From Tubulanus polymorphus (taxonomy: Eukaryota; Nemertea; Palaeonemertea; Tubulaniformes; Tubulanidae): DNA of 64,000 nucleotides. Positions 24,876-36,038 of the stretch are shown in pieces (position 1 is the stretch's first letter; the number at the start of each line of letters is the position of its first letter). The notes under the pieces are model-generated. The model saw only the letters and a list, made by a program, of their open reading frames with translations. It did no database searches and was not told where the DNA came from. The translations under genes and the position numbers were made by a program. The stretch covers positions 29,046,001-29,110,000 of the forward strand of contig NC_134025.1 of NCBI RefSeq assembly GCF_964204645.1. Direction: 5' to 3'.

Positions 24876-26582
24876 ATCACTTTTCTTTCATTTAAAATCT
24901 TTTTGCAACAAAGTTAGTAAATCCGCTCAGCTAAAACAGATTCCAAATAACAATAGTATTGCCATACGCTGTATTCGACCTTGGAGCAATTATCTTGACA
25001 AGATGATTGTTCTAAGTTTTGACATTGCGCGACATTGGTTTCATTGGCTTCAATGAGCCGCTTACGCTTGACGGTCAAAATAATGCGTTGTGACGTCACG
25101 CGAAAATCTCGCTTTGCTAGAGAAACGTTTCGCTATGAAGAATATTTTCGCCCTCAAAAGAGAAGTTGCCCATGAGATCACATGAGTCATCGGTTACTTC
25201 TCTATGAAAAAAAAACTCTAGTTTAGTGGAATACTGCTGTAGTCACCTGTGATATACATATTACTGAAATGATTTAGAAATATTCTTATCTATCGGTTTC
25301 TATTTTCTGGTTTTAAGTTAACATAATTACTATGATATTTTGTTTCATAACTTGTTACCTAGCTTAAGATTCGTGCTGAGTATCGAGTGAACCAGTCTTT
25401 AATTCATCATTCCTTTTAAGTACGGATTTTATTTACAGAAAACGTGTACATATAGTGAATATATATAAATGTATAACTAATAAATTGTGGTTGCAGAAAT
25501 ATTATCTTCTTTATCTTATCGATTTTCTCCTTCGTTTTTTCCTTTTGAGCTTAGTGCAGTCGCTCGGGTCATTATTAGCCAATCAGAAATTCCGTTTTGT
25601 TTAAGCCTGCCTGGGTTTTCACCTGAAATCATCAATCGCTCCATGTGCGGCAATTAGCCACGTAAAGCGATTTAAAATCCAATTTTTCGTTCAATGATCG
25701 TGGCCTTGATAAGTAGATCACGCCGCGCGTGTAGTTGCAACGTGCTCTCTAGGTCTCTCCTAAAACCCTCGCTAGTGTTAGGGTTAGGGTGATACTGTTG
25801 TTTTCTTTGCAAAGAGAAAATCATGTACTTTTTTCAATTAATTAATCTACTTGGCGCACACAATTCTAACAGATGTTTGTTGACCTATAATCCAAGCTGC
25901 TGTTACTGAATATTTTTACGTGCAGGGGACATTTGACGAAGGCGCCATCTTGTGAACAGATGAAGTTGGAATAGCTGACGTGGTGCGTACGCGATCGCAT
26001 GATAATATCCTATAAGTATGATATAATCGGGCGCGCGTTTATGATGTAATCTGTTTCTCCAATTTTGCTGGTGATGTAGACCAAAAACGTATTATACGGT
26101 AATGCTTTTTGTGTGCTGATGTTTCCAGCGTTTCATTGATATTATGTATACTTAAACTGCAGTCATCATCGACATTCATCGATTTTGACTATAGGACGAG
26201 CGAGAGCAGAGAGTGGCATACGCCATTTCAGATTACTGTCAGCTGCTTCAAACAGTAGGTTATGTGACGTTGGACTATAATACCGGTACATCGTTTGCTC
26301 AATTTGATGATGGAATTAACAAAATTATGTATATCATAACTATATCAAATGATATTAATGATACGTAATTCTTTTTTTAAAATGTACTGAGATATGAAAG
26401 AGGTCAAGATTAAATGGGTTGACTAACTAGTTCAACTAGAAACAATGAGCCGTTGCGAATGGGCACCTCCCAAGTTTCATTAATACAAATGTATAAATAT
26501 ATATACATAGTACAAGAATCGGTAAATGAATATTTTTGCTTAGCTTTTTTCTAGTGTATAACTGATCGCATTTCTATTTCAG
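24876..26582. other. intergenic stretch between ODF3-like gene 1 and TMEM45-like gene
   Basis: No gene is recognised. Positions 25570-25640 contain sequence related to the middle of the inverted SINE pair at 13.4 kb (shared ATTAGCCAATCAGAAAT word). Two GGGTTA-type units at about 25777-25790 are too short to be a telomere remnant. The TMEM45-like promoter or 5' exon should lie here. Confidence 0.4.
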
Positions 26583-26609
26583 ATGTTCACCGAGTCACTC
26601 CTGAGTTAG
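26583..26609 (+). other. short upstream ORF in the TMEM45-like 5' leader
   Basis: Directly after a CTATTTCAG acceptor, an ATG opens an 8-codon frame (MFTESLLS) ending in TAG, 21 bases before the main ATG at 26631. If the acceptor is used, this frame lies in the mRNA leader and could lower translation of the main frame. Confidence 0.4.
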
Positions 26610-26630
26610 CACCACCACGAGACGGAAATC

Positions 26631-27449
26631 ATGCCTACGCTCATAGGGCACGCTATACCCGGCGTATTCTTCTCGGGATTTGCTCTCCATTGGACTATTC
26701 AAATTTGGATTCGTTATTTCAAATGCAAACGAAATCAGGAAAAATTCTATAATTCTTGCACGTACCCGTGTTCCTGTTTTTGCGGATGTTTTAAAACCTA
26801 CCAAGTTGAAAGCGTTTTTAAAGTCCTATTCCTCACAATTGGACTCATTATAGAAATAGTTGTGGGTTATGCCGACGGAACTGTGTCCGTTGCGCAGGGT
26901 CAGCATTCTACGATGTACTGCGCTTTCATTGTCGCTGGAATTCTCGATCTTTTGATTCACCACAAAGTTAGATTTATTCCCAAAAATGCCGACTACATGG
27001 CATCATTTCTCGCTTTCACAATTGAAGTGATTCTATTCAAGTTCCATCTACACGGTCGCAGCAGTCTGGACGTACAATTGCATACTTTACTAGTTTATGT
27101 GGCCGTCCTAAGTGCAATATCACTTTTAGCTGAAATGCGATACCCGAATAGCGTTTTAACTGGACTCGCGCGTTCATTTTCCGTTGGCCTTCAGGGAACC
27201 TGGTTAATTCAAATCGGATATATTCTTTATTATCCATCTCCTGATGCATCAGGTTGGGACGGTGAAAACCACGAGCAAATGATGATCACTACAATAATAT
27301 TTGGTTGGCACATGTTGATTATTTTAATCGCTATAATCACTATCGGAGCGATCGTGAGTCGCTTTTTCCGCTACGATTATTCGAAAAACGACGGATCAAA
27401 TTTAGGTTTAATTGAACATGTTACTGATATTGAAACCTATAAGGACTAA
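26631..27449 (+). CDS. TMEM45-like multipass membrane protein (DUF716)
   Basis: Single coding exon, 272 aa, close to the 275 aa of vertebrate TMEM45B. It has about seven hydrophobic segments. Family marks are a GHAIPG start near residue 6, QGQHSTMY at about residue 90, the FHLHGRSSLDVQLH stretch at about 138-151 and a GLQGTWLIQIGY segment at about 187-198. Start chosen at the ATG that aligns with the family start. TMEM45 proteins are integral membrane proteins of poorly known role. The gene sits between the two ODF3-like paralogues on the same strand and is not itself duplicated here. Confidence 0.88.
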   Translation: MPTLIGHAIPGVFFSGFALHWTIQIWIRYFKCKRNQEKFYNSCTYPCSCFCGCFKTYQVESVFKVLFLTIGLIIEIVVGYADGTVSVAQGQHSTMYCAFIVAGILDLLIHHKVRFIPKNADYMASFLAFTIEVILFKFHLHGRSSLDVQLHTLLVYVAVLSAISLLAEMRYPNSVLTGLARSFSVGLQGTWLIQIGYILYYPSPDASGWDGENHEQMMITTIIFGWHMLIILIAIITIGAIVSRFFRYDYSKNDGSNLGLIEHVTDIETYKD

Positions 27450-30400
27450 TGGTGAATGTTTTTTTTTCTATGCATATTATTACTTTGCCGCCAAAATTTG
27501 GTAAAACGTATACATGTATTTTATTTTTTCAAAATAGTCGATGAAACCTACCTATTTTTTATTTCCACCACCGACATCGTGTTCAGATTTTGAATGAATA
27601 CGAATGTAATGGATTTGAAGTAATCGAAGATTAAGATGACATTGATACTAGGTATCTATATATCGTGCGAGTCAATCCAACTACATTCATGGAAAAATGT
27701 GTGCCAATTTCAATAATGTATTGTTGATATGTCCATTTGAAATAGTCGTTTGACTTAAACAGTATTTGTGACAAAGCTTAATAGGTGAGAGTTTTAAACG
27801 TTTGCATGACGTAATAATCGGGGATTTTGGGGGCTTCTACTTTCATTGTATTATATCAATTGTATTAGAGGATTGTAATTTTCTTTTATTAAGATTGTAT
27901 TACTAAATAATATTTTATAAACTATTTATTTTTTCTATGCTGAGTATTTTATTGTAGTATTATTATATTGCATGAAAGTACGGGAGCGTCGTGACTTCGC
28001 ATAATCTCAATGAAAAACTCGAAACTTTACATATGTCCCTAGACGCTTCCGTGATTGTAGCCTCTTGTAGTCTCACAGAGACGATTAATTACCGAAAATG
28101 ATGAAAGAGAAACGTTATAACTAGTCAAACAGCGAGGTTCAGCCATACGTTGATCTGTACGTCCAAATAAATGAAATTTAGTACAACAAATTTCAATGCA
28201 AATAACTGTGAATATGGAGAACCGTTGACATTTTGCTTATTATAAAAATGTAATTTCATAACTGACGGCGTCGGTGATTTTTCTCTTGTGATATGCATTT
28301 GATATCAAAAATTCTTTAAGACAGTGCAATAAATATTCCTTAAAACGTGCCATGTTTGTACGTTTCATCTTTAAAACTCACTTAGTGGGTTAAGCATGCA
28401 CGTTTACCTATATTAGTTTTTAATCAAACGGGTTCTTTTGAGACGATAATTATTATATAGGTCGTTCTTTTTAATAATATTGACAACGCCGAGTGCAAGG
28501 TGTTTTGTATAAGTTTGAGAAGCTCATAGTAACGCGGGAACTGAACGATAATAAACATATTTTATTATCTGCTTACTAGATATCCATTTGTCTTCGAAGA
28601 CAGGTAAATTTTATGGTTGTAATTAATGAAATATTGGGTAAATGGTATGTTTATACTGTGTGTTATATATATTTAACGAATATCGATGCATTTAAAATGT
28701 CGATTTTTACTGTGAAATCTCATATCCTATATTTCGTGTGGTATGAACTCGGTGCTTTCAGCTTTTTCTATCAATGTGGTTTTAAACACAGATCTATATG
28801 AAAAATAAAATAGCTCCTAACCAGCTGGTGAAAATATTTATCTTTTTCATTTTTTTGTATTATCGATTGACATAACGGAAAGTTGATTGATTATTTTGTG
28901 GGACGCCAGAGATGATAAGCTTCTGCCGTTGCTAGTGATAGTAGTTGTGGATGCTGGCGTTGCTAAGGACACGGCGGCATAAAACATACGCTTGGGAATA
29001 ATTTATTCTATGCCCAGCTGACTGTCTGTAAGGATGCAAAAGGGATTTAGTTCTTACAGGAATTTTATTAGAATATTTCGATTAAAAATTTGTTTTCGAG
29101 GCCACATTCGAAAGTAGCAAGGATTTAAGTCTATCACACGTAAGTCGTAGTTGATCAAGTAGATTTAATCAACGTATTCAATAGAACGATAACCACACTC
29201 AAACGTGGTGAACGGATAATAAGATAAAAATGTCTAAAAATTAAAATAAAAATTAATCTGTAGATAGTGGGTTTTAACTTATTAACGTATTCAATGTATT
29301 ATACCAAAATATTATTTCCTTCTGAATGGAATATACAAACAGGGCTAGAGTCCTTATATATCCGAGTTTTAAGTAGATTTCTGAAATAATGTTCAAAACA
29401 GATTAACAACTCATCGTAGTCCATGATCGATCTCAAAATAGGGATACTCCCTGTTATTTATTTGTTTGGAAGATTTGGTTTGATTTGGTGTCCCGTAAAC
29501 ACTTGCCGGGAACGAAACAAGGGGTTAGCTTTATAAATCGGAAATCGAAGTACAGATAAAGTTGTGTGATCTGCGGTCGAATTAACAGAAGTTTTGATTT
29601 AAATCGTAGTACATAATATGGATATTTCGGGTTAATTTTGTTGGTTGTCTTATTTAATACATCTACATTTTGGAAATAACTACAACAAGGTCGAAGATAA
29701 TATTGTGCATTTTTATATTTTTGGTGGTTTCCAGTGTAAATAGTCCGAAAGTTTATTGTGCTTTTTTCTCTGGTAGGTAGTGATGTAGTCCATGATTTCA
29801 ACAGAAAGGCATTGTGACTGATTATCGCACGTAGAGTCGACAGGTTTTTAGCGAGTGGTTATGTTTTTGAAAAAAGCTCCCCACATCGCTTGACAATGCG
29901 GTATTATTGAGCCATAAATCTCCACACGTCGGGGTTTAAGTTTCAGCGAAATAAATATGGGAATTCATATACTAGAATACACATATGTATGGATTCATAA
30001 CAACATATTGGCAGCCCATTAAAATAATATTTTTTAAGTTTATATTTGTGTGTGATATAAATACACATGATATGGCGGAAAATGCCATGGATGAATTGGA
30101 TTATATGGCGGCAGTTTATGAGAAATCAAACCCCATTTATTTTGAACTACTCACACTGCCCATTGATTTGTTTCATTCAAAAGGAATTTTAACCCGTGAC
30201 CTCAGCACATCAGGCCTCTCCAATCTTTGATCAGATACTTCAAGTTTATCTTATATACGCGTATTATGGATGTAGGATTAGTTTTATTGAAATGATATTA
30301 AGTCTTCTCAGACCAACTTCAACGTATATTAATCCTAACCAAATTACTTTTACATTGCAACTATTTTGTGCAGAATGAGAATGATTATGTATTGAACCTA

Positions 30401-31149
30401 TACACAAAGGTTATAGGGCCTCTACGTTCCAACATGATAAGAGTCCTCGACGACGTCAGTATTCGCTGTGAACCTTACCGTCCATTTGGATTGTTGTCAT
30501 TTTGTAAGGTGTTCCGCTGAATAGGCATTCTATCACTTGGGAGAATCTTTATTTGTAGTAAATCTAATTATCCTGTCTTATCGTTTTTGGTGAGTATTTA
30601 TTAAAGGTGATATGCCTATCTCTCTTGAGTGTTGATTTTTGTATTCATACCAGTTTTCGAAGTGTATTTTCTATAAGGATTTTCTTGTAGTCATCCAGCT
30701 AAATAAACTTGTATTTGAAAGTCCTGTTGCCTTTTTCACTGAACGACTAACGTTTTATGATTATAGTTCATCAATCGAATTTTCCCTACGAATGAAACTT
30801 AGTCGTTCCATTGTTCGAACTGTCGGTCCTTTGAAAATGCATAGTATCTATGCGTTGTCAGACCTTTTTGGGTCGAATATGATTAATCGACAACTGAAAG
30901 TGATAGTTGAGTTTTAGATTTCAAATACAGCGAGCTACCTGCGCCGGACGTAACGCGGCGTAAACAGTGGCATGTTTACATTTATAAACGTTATACTCGA
31001 TGTAGGCTTAAGAATGATTCGTTCAAATAATTAAAATATAAGTGGATTTGAATCCATCGATGAGCACGCTTGAGTAATAGTCATGTGAGCGTAGATTCTA
31101 AGATGTTCTAATGGATTCATATTAAGGTATATATTACTTCTTATTACAG
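27450..31149. other. intergenic stretch upstream of ODF3-like gene 2
   Basis: After the TMEM45-like stop there are long AT-rich runs and an AATAAA near 28329. No protein gene is recognised; ORFs at 28613-28801, 29454-29801 and 29985-30378 look like chance frames. A third X-box-like motif (28959-28972) is followed by a GTAAGT donor at 29140, so a non-coding first exon of about 28990-29139 is possible. Confidence 0.4.
28959..28972 (+). promoter_or_regulatory. RFX X-box-like motif, copy 3, upstream of ODF3-like gene 2
   Basis: GTTGCTAAGGACAC differs by one base from the two motifs near ODF3-like gene 1. It lies 2.2 kb before the ATG of gene 2 but only about 170 bp before a good splice donor (29140), consistent with a promoter ahead of a non-coding first exon. 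Inference. Confidence 0.4.
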
Positions 31150-31168
31150 AGTATTCGATTGATTAACG

Positions 31169-32893
31169 ATGTCATCTGAGACCAAACCTCGAGGTCCTGT
31201 AGCTGCCATGTATGGCAGTCCGGGACCTGTGTATAAGCTACCAGGACTGTGTGGACGGCGACAGCATGATCCCAGGAGTATCCATTTCTGTGGTCCTGAG
31301 TGGGCGTTCGGAATAAAATCCGGGAAATATCGAGACGATTCCAGTCCCGGTCCGAAATATGTAACAGGCAAAAATACGCGGTTTGGTAAGGACGGAACAC
31401 CACAGTATTCGATATATGGAAGAAATCGTAATTTGACGATGTTTTCGACCCCTGGACCCGGTACATATTCAGCTGAGAATTGTACCGATAGATCGATGAA
31501 TAGGGCGCCGGCTTATAGTTTCGGTACGAGACACCGTGAACGAAGGACTGACGATGTTCCAGGTACAGTAATTTTCTTACTTAAACTCAGAATCAACGCC
31601 GATAGCCAATGGTGTCTAAAGATTTGAGACATAAGCGCAGAAATGAAACATTCAAAAGATTATTGAGCCCAGCGATTTGGTGCTGTTTCCTACAGCCACA
31701 ATCGGGTGGGATTTCGGACCGTTTTTGAACTTAAAACTGATGCTGGATCCAGAACCTGAAATTAATTTTTTCTACCACATTTCTAACTACAAATTTTGCA
31801 TTCAAAATGTACACAATCGGCACGCTATATATCAGTTTTCAACATATGCTGCTTTTTCATTTTCTAGGGCCAAATCGTTACTCATTGCCTCGTGTGAACG
31901 TGAATAAAAAATCAGCCCCATCACCGATTGTTGCCAGTCGAAGTAAACAAGGAGGATTTGCTGAAGATCTAAGCCGGGTATGTTTATGAATAGTTCGAGC
32001 AGAAATCGAAATGTTGTCTAAAAGCCATATTTAGTATAGGCAATTTTCTGCTATTTTTTCTTTCAGGCTCCTGGTCCGGGAGCATATAAAACAACCGATC
32101 CAGATAAATATCTCTGCGCTTTACCGAAATTTACGCTCACAGGACGTAACGAGATGCCTGGTGATAGTACCCGAAAACCAGGTCCAGGAGCTTACTCGCC
32201 TAACGTAAGTATTCTAGTAAGAGTTTGATTAGAGTCATTGAGAACGTGTTGGAAAAAAAAACTGAACCAACTATTTATCAAATTGACTATGCAATCATCA
32301 AGTAATATTTATGTATAAAACTGAATAGTTGTATTGGAGGATTGGTGTTGCACCAGGTTTCTCTTTTGGTCGTCGGCACTCTCCGTACAAAGTTGCCTTA
32401 TTCGATTACGACTAGTGAAAGGTAAAAGTTAAAACCGTCGCTAGAAAGATAGATCTGCTAGATCTGATACTACAGATTTATGTAGTTCTTCGTAACTATA
32501 GTCAGGCGTGTCTGATGTGTGGGATTCTACTCCGATTCTTTAGAAGTTTCTATACTTTGTAAGACGCTTTCTGAGTAGTTTTATGATATACCTCGTACAT
32601 GTATATTCTCTATCAATGTATGCATAGATATTTTTTAAATCAAATACTGAACGTCAATAACAGGTAAAGCACAACCGGTAATGTACATAGGTACACTTAT
32701 TATTATCACAATACACTTATTATGACCCGGAGTTTTTAACTCGAAATTCCAAAGCCTATTTGATCGGAGCATTTATTTGATGTCTTTTTTTATTTTACAG
32801 TATCGTTGCCGTTGTAACGCTTCCGGTCCGTCGTTTGGTATACGTCACAGTCAGTACACCGCACCTCTTATCGCGGAACCAATTGATGATTAA
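31169..32893 (+). CDS. ODF3/CIMAP-type SHIPPO-repeat protein, gene 2, with two alternative last exons
   Basis: Exons 31169-31562, 31868-31977 and 32067-32204 join to last exon A' (32329-32415) or B' (32801-32893). The first coding exon follows a TTATTACAG acceptor at 31149. PGPG motifs recur (SPGPKY, TPGPGTYS, APGPGAY, KPGPGAYSP). Exon order and phases are identical to gene 1, so this is a tandem duplicate; the second exon is 15 bases shorter. Lengths are about 242 aa with A' and 244 aa with B'. It should act in sperm flagella or cilia like other ODF3 relatives. The A' exon is more diverged at its end (KVALFDYD) and its acceptor is weak, so B' may be the main end. Confidence 0.88.
32329..32415 (+). 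other. last exon A' of ODF3-like gene 2
   Basis: It follows a CTGAATAG acceptor with a poor pyrimidine tract and encodes 28 residues with an APGFSFGRRHSPY box, then TAG. The part before the box has exactly the length of exon A in gene 1 (14 residues up to FSFG), which supports this acceptor over the nearer but out-of-phase CACCAG. Confidence 0.6.
32801..32893 (+). other. last exon B' of ODF3-like gene 2
   Basis: It follows a strong TTTTATTTTACAG acceptor and encodes 30 residues with a SGPSFGIRHSQYTAPLI box and a TAA. It is clearly closer to exon B of gene 1 than to exon A'. Confidence 0.8.
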
Positions 32894-35800
32894 GTCATCA
32901 TATACATTGATTCAAGATTTGGACGTTCAATCGATTGCTCTATATTTTACGTTACCGGACGATGTTCCAAACCACAATTTTGATTTGAATAAGTTTTAAT
33001 TTGGAAAATCCGACGACTATGACATAACTCCGTAATACTGCAGACAAAAAAGTTTAGGGTATACATATACACTTAAGGTCTGATCGATCAGGCCCCAGGA
33101 CACCACTTCCCCGGACACTGCAAACATCAAATCTATATATAAATATAAAATCTATAGATAACTAATCGAAACTCATAATATTTTAGTACCCTATCGAATG
33201 ACATTCACTCAATTTAGCACTCATTATTTGTCAGTTAAATGTTTTTAATTTATAGATATTATGTAATCTGCTTCCACCGTATTAAAAATGATGTAAAAAA
33301 TGATACCAGTTTTACGACCTTGGACTTGCAGTAAAGGACGAGCGTTACTTTCTACGCTTAGGGCGGTTGCTCCCGGCGTAGCAAGGTCACGGTTAAATAC
33401 CACCAAAAACCTGATTTTCGTTTCGACGTATTCCGCGCTGGTTCAGGAATGGCAATTCTGGATTACAAACGCCTGTTCGCTGCTACATGTATTAGGTTTG
33501 TAGATGCTATTCCGGAATTATAGGAACTCGCCGCACATTGGTACGTAGCCAGAGGCTTTTAACACCTTCCAGCACGTTTTACGAAAAAAAGCAGCGATAT
33601 TTGAGAATTGCACCCATCGATATTGTAACAAGATTTGTGAAACCATCGCCATAGGATTTAGCCTTATTGGAATTGGAGAATAAAAAAAACATTGTATCCT
33701 CGTTCGTCCGCCGTATAAATAGCGATGTCAATACATGTCAATTCAATGTCGACCGGCGAGTGCTGCCCCTGTGTACAACGTTAGCGGGGAAAACGTGAAC
33801 TAACGTAATACTCGCTTGCCCGAGTCTTTGAACGCCCGTAGTGGACAAACTATTTACCGATTAGCGGGCCGGATTTCCGAAAAAAGCAGTGAAAATACTC
33901 AACTGACAAATTTTCTATAAAAGAATTAGTTTTAAAAGAGTAAATTTTATCGGAGTATGTCTAGGTTTGGTGGAAAGACTATAAACTAACTTGATAAGCG
34001 AGCCTTTGCTAAAAAATTGAATATCGTTAACCAATAACATAATATATCATTCAAAATTTATAACTATACTAAAAGTTATAAGTTATATTCAAGACGGATC
34101 CATAGTATAGAAGCCCTGGGGCATGAGGGTAGCCTAGCTGGAAAGATTATCATAGCATAACCATACAAAGGTCAACAGGGCATGGATTGTGGAACCGAAA
34201 TGATTCGAAGTCAACCAACAAATGAAGAACTGGATCAAATCTCCACAATAATAAATCTGCAACACAACTATTTCAATCATTTAAATTAATTATCTTTTTA
34301 TTCAAACAATCTTGACACAATTTCGTTTCCGGTGTATATGCAAATTGTACACATCTCTTTTTTTTACAACGATCAGTATTTACACAAGAGAACTGGGAAA
34401 GTGTTGCTATGAAAACCGCACTAAAAATCACAGCAGATCATCAGAAAACAATCTGACCGTACAAAAAATTGCATGCGATTCAATTTATTATTATCATACA
34501 ACTATATGCTCAATAAAACCAGAAAATAAATACAAAGATTAAATTTACAGTATTAACACTAAAGGTTGTTCCATGAACAAGAACTACTTCCATTATATGA
34601 AAGTACAATGGACTTAATGTATTTAAAAAGTGAAACCGACCACGCGTGGGCTGGTAGAGCCCGATTATCTGAAAGCAGTTTGCAAATATCATTTCACACA
34701 ATATTCCACGAAGTGCAGGTGTGAATCTACAGCCCGAAATGTACTGTGAAGCCCTAACGATCAGCTTTTGAAAATGCTTATGTAAGGTAAATGTCTAATG
34801 TTAATTGTTTGTAGTTCATTTGCAATTAAAAACATCTGGGATGAAGTCTAGTCTAGTAAGTATCTAGTAAAACATCTGGTATTCAGACTAGGGACCGTAT
34901 GTGCAGATCTTTGTCCAGGCTGCAGATTGGATATCAGTACCTGCATTAGCATGGGTCAACAAACCCACACAGTCTACACTTCTGATATAAAACAAACCTC
35001 GTTTAATAGAAAATGATTTAAGCTATTTCTTAGATTGTTTGATATGAATAAGGGTCTCTTAACTGATAAATTCAAGGCCTTATTCGTAGATATTTACGAT
35101 GAGACTAGCATAAACACAAGCACAATGCATTCATTCACATGTTACACATTCACCACCCGTACATTAGCCAAAATCGATTATAAACTCTTCAACACATCTC
35201 AATCTCAACAGAAATCATTTCGTTGAATCATGATTCTTAAAAACAAGTTATTTCAATAAATACAAATAAATTAAAACTAGTTGTTGCGTTAAACAGTTAG
35301 GTAATGACTTCGTACAACTTGTACCATTGGCATTTCTATAGTTTAATGAGACTCGGATGAACGTTTAGAAGTTGCCATCATAAAAGAGGTGAAAATCGTT
35401 GATATTCCGTGATTTAGAGACACCACTAGTATCTTCAGAACACTCTTTTTGTGAAACACATTGGAATTACACTTTCAATCACACGTTTCGATTTAATCGA
35501 TTGACTTATCGACACTAGACTGCTCTAAATACAGTAGCATCAAAATGAATGTATATATTTACTGTAGAATTTAGATGAATTGTGAATCAGCTGGATTCAA
35601 GCTAAGTTAAGCTCTAATCAAAATCAGCTCTGGTTGACTGATATTAATCTCAGTATTTCAGAGTTCATGAACAAAACCCACAGACAGTTGACGATTTGAC
35701 AATTTGATTTCTGAAAGTTTCGCAAAAGACCTTTTTTCTGTTTCTGCGATGAAGTTTAGTCAGAACTTCGAAACTGTCAGAAAATGAAATATCGAATCAT

Positions 35801-36038
35801 CAACTGTGAGTTCCGTTCATTAAAATCAGTTCTTTTCCAATATTCCCACCGATCAAATTCTCGTCAAGAACTTTGAAAACTAGGCTTTAGCGATTTGAAT
35901 TCGATGAGACGCAGCATGCGACTGCGTTGGAGTTTTAGTTATTTCTGTTTAAACAACATTCGAGACACTAATACAGGAATAACAGACATCACGATCACGC
36001 GTAGCACACATTTCATATCAAACTCCACGAGATACAAT
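32894..36038. other. intergenic stretch between ODF3-like gene 2 and CUL5
   Basis: AT-rich, with short ORFs only (for example 33300-33503 and 34312-34542) that match nothing. The right end contains the CUL5 3' UTR. No transposon ends were recognised. Confidence 0.4.

Noticed and set aside
25777-25792. TTAGGGTTAGGG-like word
   Set aside because: Only about two units; too short to call an interstitial telomere repeat.
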